Shown here: positions 1 through 5,153 of the stretch, one piece after another
Numbering within the stretch: position 1 is the first letter of the stretch
Layout of the letters: each line of letters starts with the position of its first letter
Source of the DNA: Elusimicrobiota bacterium
Lineage (GTDB): Bacteria; Elusimicrobiota; Elusimicrobia; UBA1565; UBA9628
Reading direction: 5' to 3'
Length of the DNA stretch: 5,174 nucleotides
NCBI GenBank assembly: GCA_023700845.1
Contig: JAMPYD010000181.1
Span: 1 to 5,174, forward strand
Translations under genes and position numbers: made by a program
Notes under the pieces: generated by a model
Told to the model about the DNA's origin: nothing
The model's input: only the letters and a program-made list of their open reading frames with translations
The model's database searches: none

Positions 1-32
1 CCCCCCCCGGGCCGTCTTCAGTCTCGCTCGAG

Positions 33-638
33 CTATTGCGAGGCCGACTTCTGGCAGGAGGGCTTCATCTCCTGGAAGTAGCGGTTGCCCGCGCTGGCCC
101 CGCCGCCGCGCTTCTCGGCCACCCAGGCCATCAGCGGGTCCTGTTCCATCATGAAGTAGCGCTTGTACGGCAGCTTGCCCTTGGCCAGGGGCTTCATCCG
201 CACGACGTTGAGGGAGAACTCGCACATCAGCTGCTCCTCGGTGCAGTTTCCCTTCAGCTCGAGGTACTCCTCCTCCTCGCCGGCGATCTCGACGTTGCCG
301 ATGATGAGGTTCATGGTGCGGATGCCCTCGGGGCCGTCGTAATACTTGGGCTGGCAGGCCGCGGGGAACCGGAACGGGCCCTTCTTCTTGCCCTTGTGAA
401 TCTTGACGACGGCGTCGATCTCCATCTGCTTGCCGCGGACCTTGTCGCGCAGCTTCTTGGGCAAGGACTCGGGGTCGAGCTTCATGAAGCCGGAGACCAA
501 GGTCGGATCGGCCTCGTCCATCGGCGTCTTGAGCATGTACTCGGCGATCTTGATCCGGGTCGCCTCGTCGGGGCCGGTCTCGGCGGCGAAGGCGGGTCCG
601 GCGAGCAGGAGCGCGAGGACCAAAGCTTTCATGCGCAT
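33..638 (-). CDS. Secreted hypothetical protein, 201 aa, downstream of xerD
   Basis: I do not recognise this protein. Residues 1-19 form a classical Sec signal peptide: basic MRMK, a hydrophobic LVLALLLAG core, and an AFA-AE cleavage site. The mature protein is therefore exported, probably to the periplasm. It has four cysteines (C95, C132, C139, C195), enough for two disulfides, a Lys-rich patch near 80-87 (KIHKGKKKG) and an EEEE run at 121-124. There is no membrane segment after the signal peptide and no catalytic motif that I can name. The ATG at 638 is 19 bases after the xerD stop, so it is probably co-transcribed. A second in-frame ATG at 632 (MKAL) gives an equally good signal peptide. 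A weak TAGG about 8 bases before the first ATG slightly favours 638. The signal peptide, normal composition and TAG stop support a real gene; the function is unknown. Confidence 0.85.
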   Translation of the reverse strand: MRMKALVLALLLAGPAFAAETGPDEATRIKIAEYMLKTPMDEADPTLVSGFMKLDPESLPKKLRDKVRGKQMEIDAVVKIHKGKKKGPFRFPAACQPKYYDGPEGIRTMNLIIGNVEIAGEEEEYLELKGNCTEEQLMCEFSLNVVRMKPLAKGKLPYKRYFMMEQDPLMAWVAEKRGGGASAGNRYFQEMKPSCQKSASQ

Positions 639-657
639 AGTGTAGCCTACGTTTCGC

Positions 658-1557
658 TTATCCGCGAGGGTGATGCTTCGAATGCGCGGCCTTCAGGGCC
701 GAGGCGTCGAGGTGGGTGTAGATCTGCGTCGTCGCGAGGTCGGCGTGGCCGAGCATCTCCTGGACGGAGCGCAGGTCGGCGCCCCCCTGGAGAAGATGGG
801 TCGCGAAGGTGTGGCGCAGAAGGTGGGGATGAAGGTGCTGCTTGATCCCGGCGCGCCGGCCGAGCTCGCCGAGGCGCCGCCAGAACTGGGTTCTCGACAA
901 CTTCTTTCCCGTGCGCCCGAGAAAGAGCTCCGCCGCGGGATTCTTGAATCTTCGCTCCCGCTCGGCGATGTAGACCTTGATCGCCGCGAGCGCCCGCGCG
1001 TGGACCGGCACCATCCTCTCCTTGTTTCCCTTGCCCAGGACCCGGACCCAGCCGTCCTGCAGGTTGGCCGCCTCCGTCTTCAGCGAGACGAGCTCGGTCA
1101 CGCGCAGGCCCGAGGCGTACAGGAGCTCGAGCATCGCGCGGTCCCGGACGTCCTCGTACTCCGCCGTGTTCGGGGCGGCGAGCAGACGGGCCGCCTCGTC
1201 CTTGGTGAGATGCTTGGGAAGGCGCGCGGGAATGCGCGGCGTGCGCAGGGTCTCGGCCGGGCTTTCGGGGAGGCCCTCCTCGAGCATCACGAACCCGAAG
1301 TACGACTTCAGCGACTCGACCTTGCGGAACAGGGAGGTCGGCTTGAGGCCCCGCTCGCGCTGGGACCACAGGAAGTCGTCGAGGTCCGAGCGGCCGGCCT
1401 TGGCCGGGTCGATTTTCCTTTCCGCCGCCCAGGCGTGGAACGCGCCGAGGTCGGAGCGGTACGCCGCCACCGTGCGCGGCGACAGGCCCCGCTCCAGGCT
1501 CAGGTAGCGGGCGTACTCCTCGAGGCGCGCGGCGGCGTCCTTGTCCTGTCCGGCCAT
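658..1557 (-). CDS. xerD: Xer-family tyrosine recombinase, XerD-like
   Basis: This 299-residue protein is a full-length tyrosine recombinase, the usual length for XerC/XerD. These enzymes resolve chromosome dimers at dif sites as a XerC-XerD heterotetramer, normally under FtsK control. Residues 8-95 or so are the SAM-like core-binding domain (LERGLSPRTVAAYRSDL). Residues 115-290 or so are the catalytic domain. The complete active-site set is visible by motif: R152 (SGLRVTEL), K176 (GKGNKER), H245 and R248 (HPHLLRHTFATHLL), H271 (LGHAD) and the nucleophile Y280 (TTQIYTH). The spacings match those of E. coli XerD. The GADLRSVQEMLGHADLATTQ block resembles XerD more than XerC, but one sequence cannot settle this; XerC or a single-Xer system remains possible. 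The gene follows recA, separated from it by a terminator, and precedes a small secreted-protein gene. There is no Shine-Dalgarno sequence before the ATG. No phage or integron genes are nearby, which fits a housekeeping Xer rather than an integrase. Confidence 0.93.
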   Translation of the reverse strand: MAGQDKDAAARLEEYARYLSLERGLSPRTVAAYRSDLGAFHAWAAERKIDPAKAGRSDLDDFLWSQRERGLKPTSLFRKVESLKSYFGFVMLEEGLPESPAETLRTPRIPARLPKHLTKDEAARLLAAPNTAEYEDVRDRAMLELLYASGLRVTELVSLKTEAANLQDGWVRVLGKGNKERMVPVHARALAAIKVYIAERERRFKNPAAELFLGRTGKKLSRTQFWRRLGELGRRAGIKQHLHPHLLRHTFATHLLQGGADLRSVQEMLGHADLATTQIYTHLDASALKAAHSKHHPRG

Positions 1558-1563
1558 AGGTCT

Positions 1564-1569
1564 ATTCTA
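1564..1569 (-). promoter_or_regulatory. Probable -10 element of the xerD promoter
   Basis: Reading the minus strand, TAGAAT (5 of 6 to TATAAT) lies 6 bases before the xerD ATG. No good -35 is seen: at a 17-bp spacer the hexamer is ACCGTT, inside the palindrome at 1575-1592. Transcription from this box would begin at or next to the start codon, giving a leaderless mRNA. That agrees with the lack of a Shine-Dalgarno sequence. This is inferred from spacing only. Confidence 0.45.
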
Positions 1570-1574
1570 CCCGA

Positions 1575-1592
1575 ACCGTTTCCGGAAACGGT
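1575..1592. repeat. 18-bp perfect palindrome upstream of xerD
   Basis: ACCGTTTCCGGAAACGGT is identical to its own reverse complement, with the centre between 1583 and 1584. It sits 5 bp upstream of the presumed xerD -10 box, covering the -35 position, and 12 bp from the recA terminator arm. That placement fits an operator for a dimeric repressor or activator of xerD. As RNA it could also form a 7-bp stem with a CCGG loop. It does not match the usual dif layout of two 11-bp arms around a 6-bp centre. Confidence 0.6.
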
Positions 1593-1604
1593 CCCCGAAA
1601 ACAG

Positions 1605-1634
1605 AGCCGCCGCCCCCTTTCGGGAGCGGCGGCT
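1605..1634 (-). terminator. Intrinsic terminator of recA
   Basis: A perfect 9-bp GC-rich stem (AGCCGCCGC at 1605-1613 with GCGGCGGCT at 1626-1634) is extended by three more C-G pairs past one mismatch, around a TTTC loop. It begins 15 bases after the recA stop codon. On the minus strand it is preceded by AAAAA and followed by CTGTTTTC, so the U-run is short and displaced by three bases. The plus strand has the cleaner T5 tract, so the structure could act in both directions, although no plus-strand gene enters it from the left within the window. Confidence 0.8.
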
Positions 1635-1649
1635 TTTTCGCGTCCGATC

Positions 1650-2735
1650 CTACTTGGACTTCGAGGCCGTCTTCGGCTCCGCCTTCGCGGGGGCCGGAGC
1701 TTCCGCTTCGGTCTCCGCCGCCTTGGCGTCGACGGGGGCGACGAGGTACTTGGCGCGCAGCGCCTTCTCGAGCTTCTCGGCGACGGCCGTGTGATGCTTG
1801 AGGTAGGCCTTCGCGTTCTCGCGTCCCTGGCCGAGACGCTCGCCGTCGTACAGGTACCAGGAGCCGGACTTCTCGAGGATCGCGCCCTCGACGCCGAGGT
1901 CGATGAGGCAGCCCTCGCGGGACACGCCGAAGCCGTGGATCATCTCGAACTCCGCCGTGCGGTAGGGCGGGGCGACCTTGTTCTTGACGACCTTGACCCG
2001 GGCGCGCGCGCCGACGACGACGTCGCCTTCCTTGATGTTCTCGATGCGGCGGATCTCCAGGCGCATCGTCGAGTAGAACTTCAGCGCCAGGCCGCCGGTC
2101 GTCGTCTCGGGGTTGCCGAACATGACGCCGATCTTGTTGCGGATCTGGTTGATGAAGATGATCGTGGTCTTGCTCTGCGAGACGACCGCGGTGAGCTTGC
2201 GCAGGGCCTGGCTCATCAGACGGGCTTGAAGACCCATATGGCTGTCGCCCATCTCGCCCTCGATCTCGGCCTTGGGCACGAGCGCCGCGACGGAGTCGAC
2301 GACGATGATGTCGATCGCGGAGGAGCGGACGAGCTTCTCGGTGATCTCGAGGGCTTCCTCGCCGCAGTTGGGCTGGGCGATGAGCAGGCCGTCGATGTCG
2401 ACGCCGAGCGCCTTCGCGTACGCCGGGTCCATGGCGTGCTCCGCGTCGATGTAGGCGGCCGCGCCGCCCATCCGCTGCGATTGGGCGACGGCCATCAACG
2501 CGAGCGTCGTCTTACCCGAGGACTCGGGCCCGTAGATCTCGATGATGCGGCCTTTCGGAAAGCCGCCCACGCCGAGCGCCAAGTCGAGGGACAGCACGCC
2601 GGTGGGAATCGCGTCGATCTTGATCTTGGCCGCGCGGTCTCCCAGCATCATCACCGCTTCCTTGCCGTAAGCCTTTTCGATCTGAGCCATCGCCAGCTCC
2701 AGCGCCTTCGACTTGCCCGTGTCCATGTTTCCCAT
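1650..2735 (-). CDS. recA: Recombinase RecA
   Basis: RecA forms ATP-dependent filaments on single-stranded DNA, carries out homology search and strand exchange, and triggers LexA self-cleavage in the SOS response. The 361-residue protein is close to the usual 340-360. Visible elements are Walker A GPESSGKT (69-76), the catalytic glutamate E99 in IDAEHAMD, Walker B DIIVVDS (142-148), loop L1 GEMGDSHMG (160-168), and loop L2 plus its flank NQIRNKIGVMFGNPETTTGG (197-215). The C-terminal domain follows (KVVKNKVAPPYRTAEF, SWYLYDGERLGQG). Residue 216 is Leu where the family usually has Asn or Arg (GGNALKFY). The last 30 residues form a low-complexity Ala/Glu/Pro/Lys tail ending in KSK, unlike the acidic tail of E. 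coli RecA. The start at 2735 is chosen over the in-frame ATG at 2726 because of the Shine-Dalgarno at 2746-2755. The gene has its own promoter, an SOS-like operator array and a terminator, so it is probably monocistronic. Confidence 0.99.
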   Translation of the reverse strand: MGNMDTGKSKALELAMAQIEKAYGKEAVMMLGDRAAKIKIDAIPTGVLSLDLALGVGGFPKGRIIEIYGPESSGKTTLALMAVAQSQRMGGAAAYIDAEHAMDPAYAKALGVDIDGLLIAQPNCGEEALEITEKLVRSSAIDIIVVDSVAALVPKAEIEGEMGDSHMGLQARLMSQALRKLTAVVSQSKTTIIFINQIRNKIGVMFGNPETTTGGLALKFYSTMRLEIRRIENIKEGDVVVGARARVKVVKNKVAPPYRTAEFEMIHGFGVSREGCLIDLGVEGAILEKSGSWYLYDGERLGQGRENAKAYLKHHTAVAEKLEKALRAKYLVAPVDAKAAETEAEAPAPAKAEPKTASKSK

Positions 2736-2745
2736 TGAGTGATTT

Positions 2746-2755
2746 CTCCCTCCTC
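2746..2755 (-). promoter_or_regulatory. Shine-Dalgarno sequence of recA
   Basis: The minus strand reads GAGGAGGGAG, ending 10 bases before the ATG at 2735. It is by far the strongest ribosome binding site in the window, and it decides the recA start against the internal ATG nine bases further in. Confidence 0.85.
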
Positions 2756-2789
2756 GAGTCCCCCGTCACTTCAGGGGCCCAAGGAAATT

Positions 2790-2818
2790 AGTATAGCAGA
2801 AGTCCTGTTCGAACACAA
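2790..2818 (-). promoter_or_regulatory. recA promoter with extended -10
   Basis: The minus strand carries TATACT (2790-2795, 5 of 6 to consensus), preceded directly by TGC (2796-2798), an extended -10 TGn motif. Seventeen bases upstream is TTGTGT (2813-2818), a -35 that keeps the TTG. Predicted transcription starts near 2783, leaving a leader of about 48 bases that contains the Shine-Dalgarno. The -35 lies inside the palindrome CGAACTTGTGTTCG, so a protein bound there would block RNA polymerase. Confidence 0.75.
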
Positions 2819-2861
2819 GTTCGATTTTTGTTCGACAACTGTTCGAACGCTGTTCGAGACC
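2806..2861. promoter_or_regulatory. Tandem GTTCG operator array, probable LexA/SOS operator
   Basis: On the plus strand GTTCG starts at 2807, 2819, 2830, 2841 and 2852. Four copies are preceded by T and all are followed by A, giving 11-bp units TGTTCGAnnnn with one extra base between units 1 and 2. Three successive pairs are exact GTTC-N7-GTTC, the direct-repeat LexA box known in Alphaproteobacteria. In addition CGAACACAAGTTCG (2810-2823) is an exact GAAC-N4-GTTC palindrome, the Gram-positive (Cheo-type) LexA box, and it covers the recA -35. A near-copy with a three-base gap, CGAACGCTGTTCG, lies at 2844-2856. The position next to recA and over its promoter supports LexA as the ligand. The lexA gene is not in the window, so its identity is inferred. 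Confidence 0.75.
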
Positions 2862-2877
2862 CCGCCCTACCAGACGA

Positions 2878-2905
2878 TTGACCCCCCCAAAAAGTTCCCT
2901 ACACT
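2878..2905 (+). promoter_or_regulatory. Promoter of the divergent lipoprotein gene, possibly leaderless
   Basis: TTGACC (2878-2883, 5 of 6 to consensus), a 16-bp spacer and TACACT (2900-2905, 4 of 6) are followed after 7 bases by the ATG at 2913. Transcription should start at or one base before the start codon. No Shine-Dalgarno precedes the ATG. The GTTCG array ends 16 bp upstream of the -35. Confidence 0.55.
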
Positions 2906-2912
2906 ATCCGGG

Positions 2913-3434
2913 ATGAGGCGCCTGATCCCGCTCGCCGCCGCTTTGCTCGCCGCCTGCCGCGGCACGGCCCCCGATTCCTCCGCCCCTCCCGCCGAGGGCC
3001 CGATCGTCGAGGTGCGCCGGTCCTTCACGTGCCCGCTGCCCGCCAGCCGCGGGCTGATCACGATCGCGCGCGACGGCAAGGCCGAGCGCGTGATCTTCGA
3101 GGGGCTCGAGTTCGAGCTCGGCAAGACCAAGTCCACCCGCGAGCAGATGACGCTCCCGCCGAAGGACGCCGCGGAGCTGTTCCGGCTCGTCTCCGGCTCG
3201 GATTGGCGAAGCATGCCCGAGCGCCCCGACGAGTTCGCCCTGCAGGGGCGCCCGTCCTGCGCCGACTGCTGCTCCGGCGCGCTGTACATCAAGACGGCCG
3301 GGGGCGGGCGCAGCCTGAATTACGCCGGGGAGCGAAAGCCCGAGAAGCTCGAGGCGCTGCTCAAGGGCATCGACGACATCCTCGGGCGCGGGGAATGGAC
3401 GCGCGTCGTCTACCCCTGGGAGCAGCAGCGCTAG
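2913..3434 (+). CDS. Putative lipoprotein, 173 aa, divergent from recA
   Basis: I do not recognise this family. The N-terminus MRRLIPLAAALLAACRG is a lipoprotein signal peptide with lipobox LAAC, so C15 would be lipidated after cleavage by signal peptidase II. A Pro/Ser/Ala linker follows (16-29). The mature part has C40 and a C116-x2-C119-C120 cluster (PSCADCCSG), which could bind metal or form disulfides, though nothing proves it. The reading frame stays open upstream to an ATG at 2739, but that stretch contains the recA promoter and operator and encodes no signal peptide, so the ATG at 2913 is preferred. It is the only plus-strand gene in the window. It shares the 177-bp intergenic region with recA and converges with the gene ending at 3441, leaving only 6 bases between the stops and no visible terminator. 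Confidence 0.82.
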   Translation: MRRLIPLAAALLAACRGTAPDSSAPPAEGPIVEVRRSFTCPLPASRGLITIARDGKAERVIFEGLEFELGKTKSTREQMTLPPKDAAELFRLVSGSDWRSMPERPDEFALQGRPSCADCCSGALYIKTAGGGRSLNYAGERKPEKLEALLKGIDDILGRGEWTRVVYPWEQQR

Positions 3435-3440
3435 GCCGTC

Positions 3441-3965
3441 TTAATCCGTGCGCTGGTAGAGATACTTCTCGAGGATCTGGATGGAGGTGCGCCACTCGAC
3501 GCCGCGCACGCCGTCCTTGAAGGTCGGAACCTCGACGGGGAACACGCGCATCACCGTGCGGCTGTCGGTCCACCAGAACTTGTCTCCGCTGCGGTCGCCC
3601 TCGCCGTAGGTCAAGGACAGGTCGCGGGCCAGCTCCTCGGACGTCTTCTCGCCGGAGCGCTTGGCGTTGTAGACGACCTGGATGTCCACCAGCTTCCCCC
3701 TCTTGAAACCGAGCAGCAGCGCCTGCGTCCAGTTCGGGAAGCTCTTCGCGTACGCGCGCTCGACGCGGTAGCGCGTCACGCGCCCGCGCGGATCGACGTG
3801 CGAGGGCCAGTCCTGGGCCGGGGCGTAGATGCGCTGCACGTCCTCGAGGCTGTCGCCGAGCTGGAGCTCCGCGAGGTAGCGCTGGATCGCGGGCGGGTCC
3901 TCGTAGCCGTCGTCGCCGGCGAACGCCGGAACGGCGAAAAGCGCGGCCAGCAGGAAGGCGCGCAC
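3441..3965 (-). CDS. Secreted hypothetical protein, 174 aa, coupled to the serine hydrolase gene
   Basis: I cannot assign a family. The protein begins with a short signal peptide (MRAFLLAALFAVPAFA, cleavage probably after AFA near residue 16) and should be exported. The mature part is a single small, soluble domain of about 158 residues, rich in charged and aromatic residues (DWPSHV, FPNWTQALLLGF, DKFWWTDSRTVMRVF) and without cysteine. LQLGDSLEDVQRIYAPAQDW near 35-54 is the kind of 'G-x-S-xx-E/D-V' opening seen in small outer-envelope domains that sense or bind ligands, but this is only an impression. The start is GTG, 3 bases after the TAA of the upstream hydrolase gene, with GAGG as ribosome binding site inside the end of that gene. 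This indicates an operon and probable translational coupling, and hence perhaps a shared envelope role. Confidence 0.85.
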   Translation of the reverse strand: MRAFLLAALFAVPAFAGDDGYEDPPAIQRYLAELQLGDSLEDVQRIYAPAQDWPSHVDPRGRVTRYRVERAYAKSFPNWTQALLLGFKRGKLVDIQVVYNAKRSGEKTSEELARDLSLTYGEGDRSGDKFWWTDSRTVMRVFPVEVPTFKDGVRGVEWRTSIQILEKYLYQRTD

Positions 3966-3968
3966 GGG

Positions 3969-5120
3969 TTACCTCGCGGCTCGCGCCCGGCGGCGCGGGG
4001 CGGCCTTCGCGTAGTACCGGGGACCGGCGTAGTGATTGAAGGTGACCTTGGCGACCTTGGTGATGAAGTCCTTGGCCTGCGAGTAGGAGCGGTTCTGCCC
4101 GGTCAGCACGGTCACCGCGTAGTCGCCGTTGGGCGTCAGGAAGATCGCGGAGTCGTGGCAGGCCTGGCGCAGGAGGCCGGTCTTGTGCGCGATGTCCCAC
4201 CCGACCGGCATGCCCTTGGCCAGGCGGGAGGCGACCGCCTTCGGTTTTTTGAGGATCTCGAGCATGACCTCGCTCGAGACCTTGTCGACGGCCTGGCCCG
4301 TGTAGATCTTGTCCATCAGCGAGGCCATCTCGCGCGCGGTCGTGTAGTTCTCGTGCATGACGCGGCCGCCCTTGATGCTCATGCCCTCCTCATAGATGCC
4401 GGTATAGAGGAGGCCCATGCGCGGGAACTGCTGCTGCACGTAGCCGATGCCGAGGTGGTCGAGGACCATCTTCGTCGCCGTGTTGTCCGACTCGTTGATC
4501 ATGTGCACGAGCAGCTCGCGGACCGTGAGCCTCGTGCCGTCGGGGCGCCACTTCAGCGAGCCCGAGCCGCCGACGCGGTTGCGCCGCGTGATCGCGATGC
4601 GCTCGTCGAGCGCCAGGCGGCCGTCGCGGATCTTGTAGAAGGCCGCGATCATGACGGGGACCTTGATCAGGCTCGCCGCGGGGAAAAGGTCGTCGGCGTG
4701 GTGCGTCCACGTGCGCCCCGTCTTCAGGTCCTTCAGGTAGATCGCGACGCGCCCCGGGTAGCGCTCGGCCATCTTGCCGAGCGAGGCCGTCATCGTCTCC
4801 CACTGGACGTCGCGCGGGTGCGGGGAGATCGACGGCGCCGGGGCGGGGCCGATCGTCGTCCGGTCCGGCGCCGGAGAGATCGAGGGCTCCGCCGGCCGGA
4901 CCGGCGGCGCGGCGGCGGCCGGCGCGAGCGACGCGGGGGCCGTGATCTCGGCGACCTCCTGGTCCTCCTCGGGGCGGCCGTTCTCCTCGCTCCAGTCGAG
5001 CCGGTAGCCGAGGCCGTACGCCAGGCCGATGACGGCGAGCGCCGAGACGAGCAGCAGGTCGGTGCCCTGCGCGCGCAAGGCCTCCCAGCTGAGGCGTCGG
5101 TTGACGGGAATTCGGCTCAT
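3969..5120 (-). CDS. Membrane-anchored serine hydrolase, class A beta-lactamase / D,D-peptidase superfamily
   Basis: The 383-residue protein has a short basic cytoplasmic N-terminus, one membrane segment (about 21-38, DLLLVSALAVIGLAYGLG), a Pro/Ala-rich linker (about 60-103, with SISP twice) and a catalytic domain outside the membrane (about 105-370). The three hallmark motifs of penicillin-recognising serine enzymes are present and well spaced: S150-x-x-K153 (ASLIKVP), S211-D212-N213 (ESDNTAT) and K313-T314-G315 (AHKTG). The domain best fits the class A beta-lactamase fold (Beta-lactamase2 type). By spacing to TTAREM (260-265), E245 falls where the deacylating Glu166 of TEM lies, but the E-x-x-L-N motif is missing (EEGMSIK). 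The substrate may therefore be peptidoglycan or a related peptide rather than a beta-lactam. Fixed anchoring, unlike the cleavable signal of most secreted beta-lactamases, also suggests wall remodelling. The C-terminus is Arg/Ala-rich (RRRARAAR). It is the first gene of a two-gene operon with 3441-3965. Confidence 0.88.
   Translation of the reverse strand: MSRIPVNRRLSWEALRAQGTDLLLVSALAVIGLAYGLGYRLDWSEENGRPEEDQEVAEITAPASLAPAAAAPPVRPAEPSISPAPDRTTIGPAPAPSISPHPRDVQWETMTASLGKMAERYPGRVAIYLKDLKTGRTWTHHADDLFPAASLIKVPVMIAAFYKIRDGRLALDERIAITRRNRVGGSGSLKWRPDGTRLTVRELLVHMINESDNTATKMVLDHLGIGYVQQQFPRMGLLYTGIYEEGMSIKGGRVMHENYTTAREMASLMDKIYTGQAVDKVSSEVMLEILKKPKAVASRLAKGMPVGWDIAHKTGLLRQACHDSAIFLTPNGDYAVTVLTGQNRSYSQAKDFITKVAKVTFNHYAGPRYYAKAAPRRRARAAR
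3972..3975 (-). promoter_or_regulatory. Ribosome binding site deciding the GTG start at 3965
   Basis: GAGG on the minus strand, 6 bases before the GTG, lies within the last codons of the hydrolase gene (GCGAGGTAACCCGTG). It supports the non-ATG start, which gives a complete signal peptide, and implies coupling of the two genes. Confidence 0.65.
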
Positions 5121-5134
5121 GGCGCTATGCTCTC

Positions 5135-5143
5135 AGGATAGCA
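5135..5143 (-). promoter_or_regulatory. Candidate extended -10 promoter of the serine hydrolase operon
   Basis: The minus strand reads TGC-TATCCT (TGn at 5141-5143, hexamer at 5135-5140, 4 of 6 to consensus), 14 bases before the ATG at 5120. It resembles the recA box TGC-TATACT. The -35 position at a 17-bp spacer would be TGGCGG, a poor match that overlaps the hairpin at 5154-5174. The leader would be only about 7-8 bases. Confidence 0.4.
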
Positions 5144-5153
5144 GGCGGCGGGC

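Noticed and set aside
1..32. Run of eight C and possible terminator after the first gene
   Set aside because: Only 32 bases are available. No complete hairpin or T-run is visible, so nothing can be claimed.
36..845. 269-codon open frame on the plus strand
   Set aside because: It is antisense to the first secreted protein and the end of xerD, with biased low-complexity composition and no signal.
1575..1592. dif recombination site next to xerD
   Set aside because: It is a continuous palindrome without the 6-bp central spacer and AT-rich arms of dif, and dif is not normally beside xer genes.
670..1794. 374-codon open frame on the plus strand
   Set aside because: It is antisense to xerD and the end of recA, runs through the terminator and has no recognisable motif.
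1791..2738. 315-codon open frame on the plus strand
   Set aside because: It is the exact antisense of recA; its Asp/Val/Leu/Arg-rich product is a shadow of RecA codons.
2806..2861. CRISPR or minisatellite interpretation of the GTTCG repeats
   Set aside because: The repeat core is only 5-7 bp with 4-5 bp gaps, far too short for CRISPR. The position over a promoter fits an operator better.
2739..2912. N-terminal extension of the lipoprotein reading frame
   Set aside because: It would place the recA promoter and operator inside a coding region and would bury the lipoprotein signal peptide 58 residues from the N-terminus.
3361..4200. 279-codon open frame on the minus strand overlapping two genes
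   Set aside because: It is an out-of-frame reading of the hydrolase and secreted-protein genes, rich in Arg/Pro/Ala, with no motif.
3798..5141. 447-codon open frame on the plus strand
   Set aside because: It lies opposite the serine hydrolase, whose motifs are clear. Its product is a low-complexity Arg/Ala/Asp/Val/Leu string typical of the antisense of GC-rich genes.
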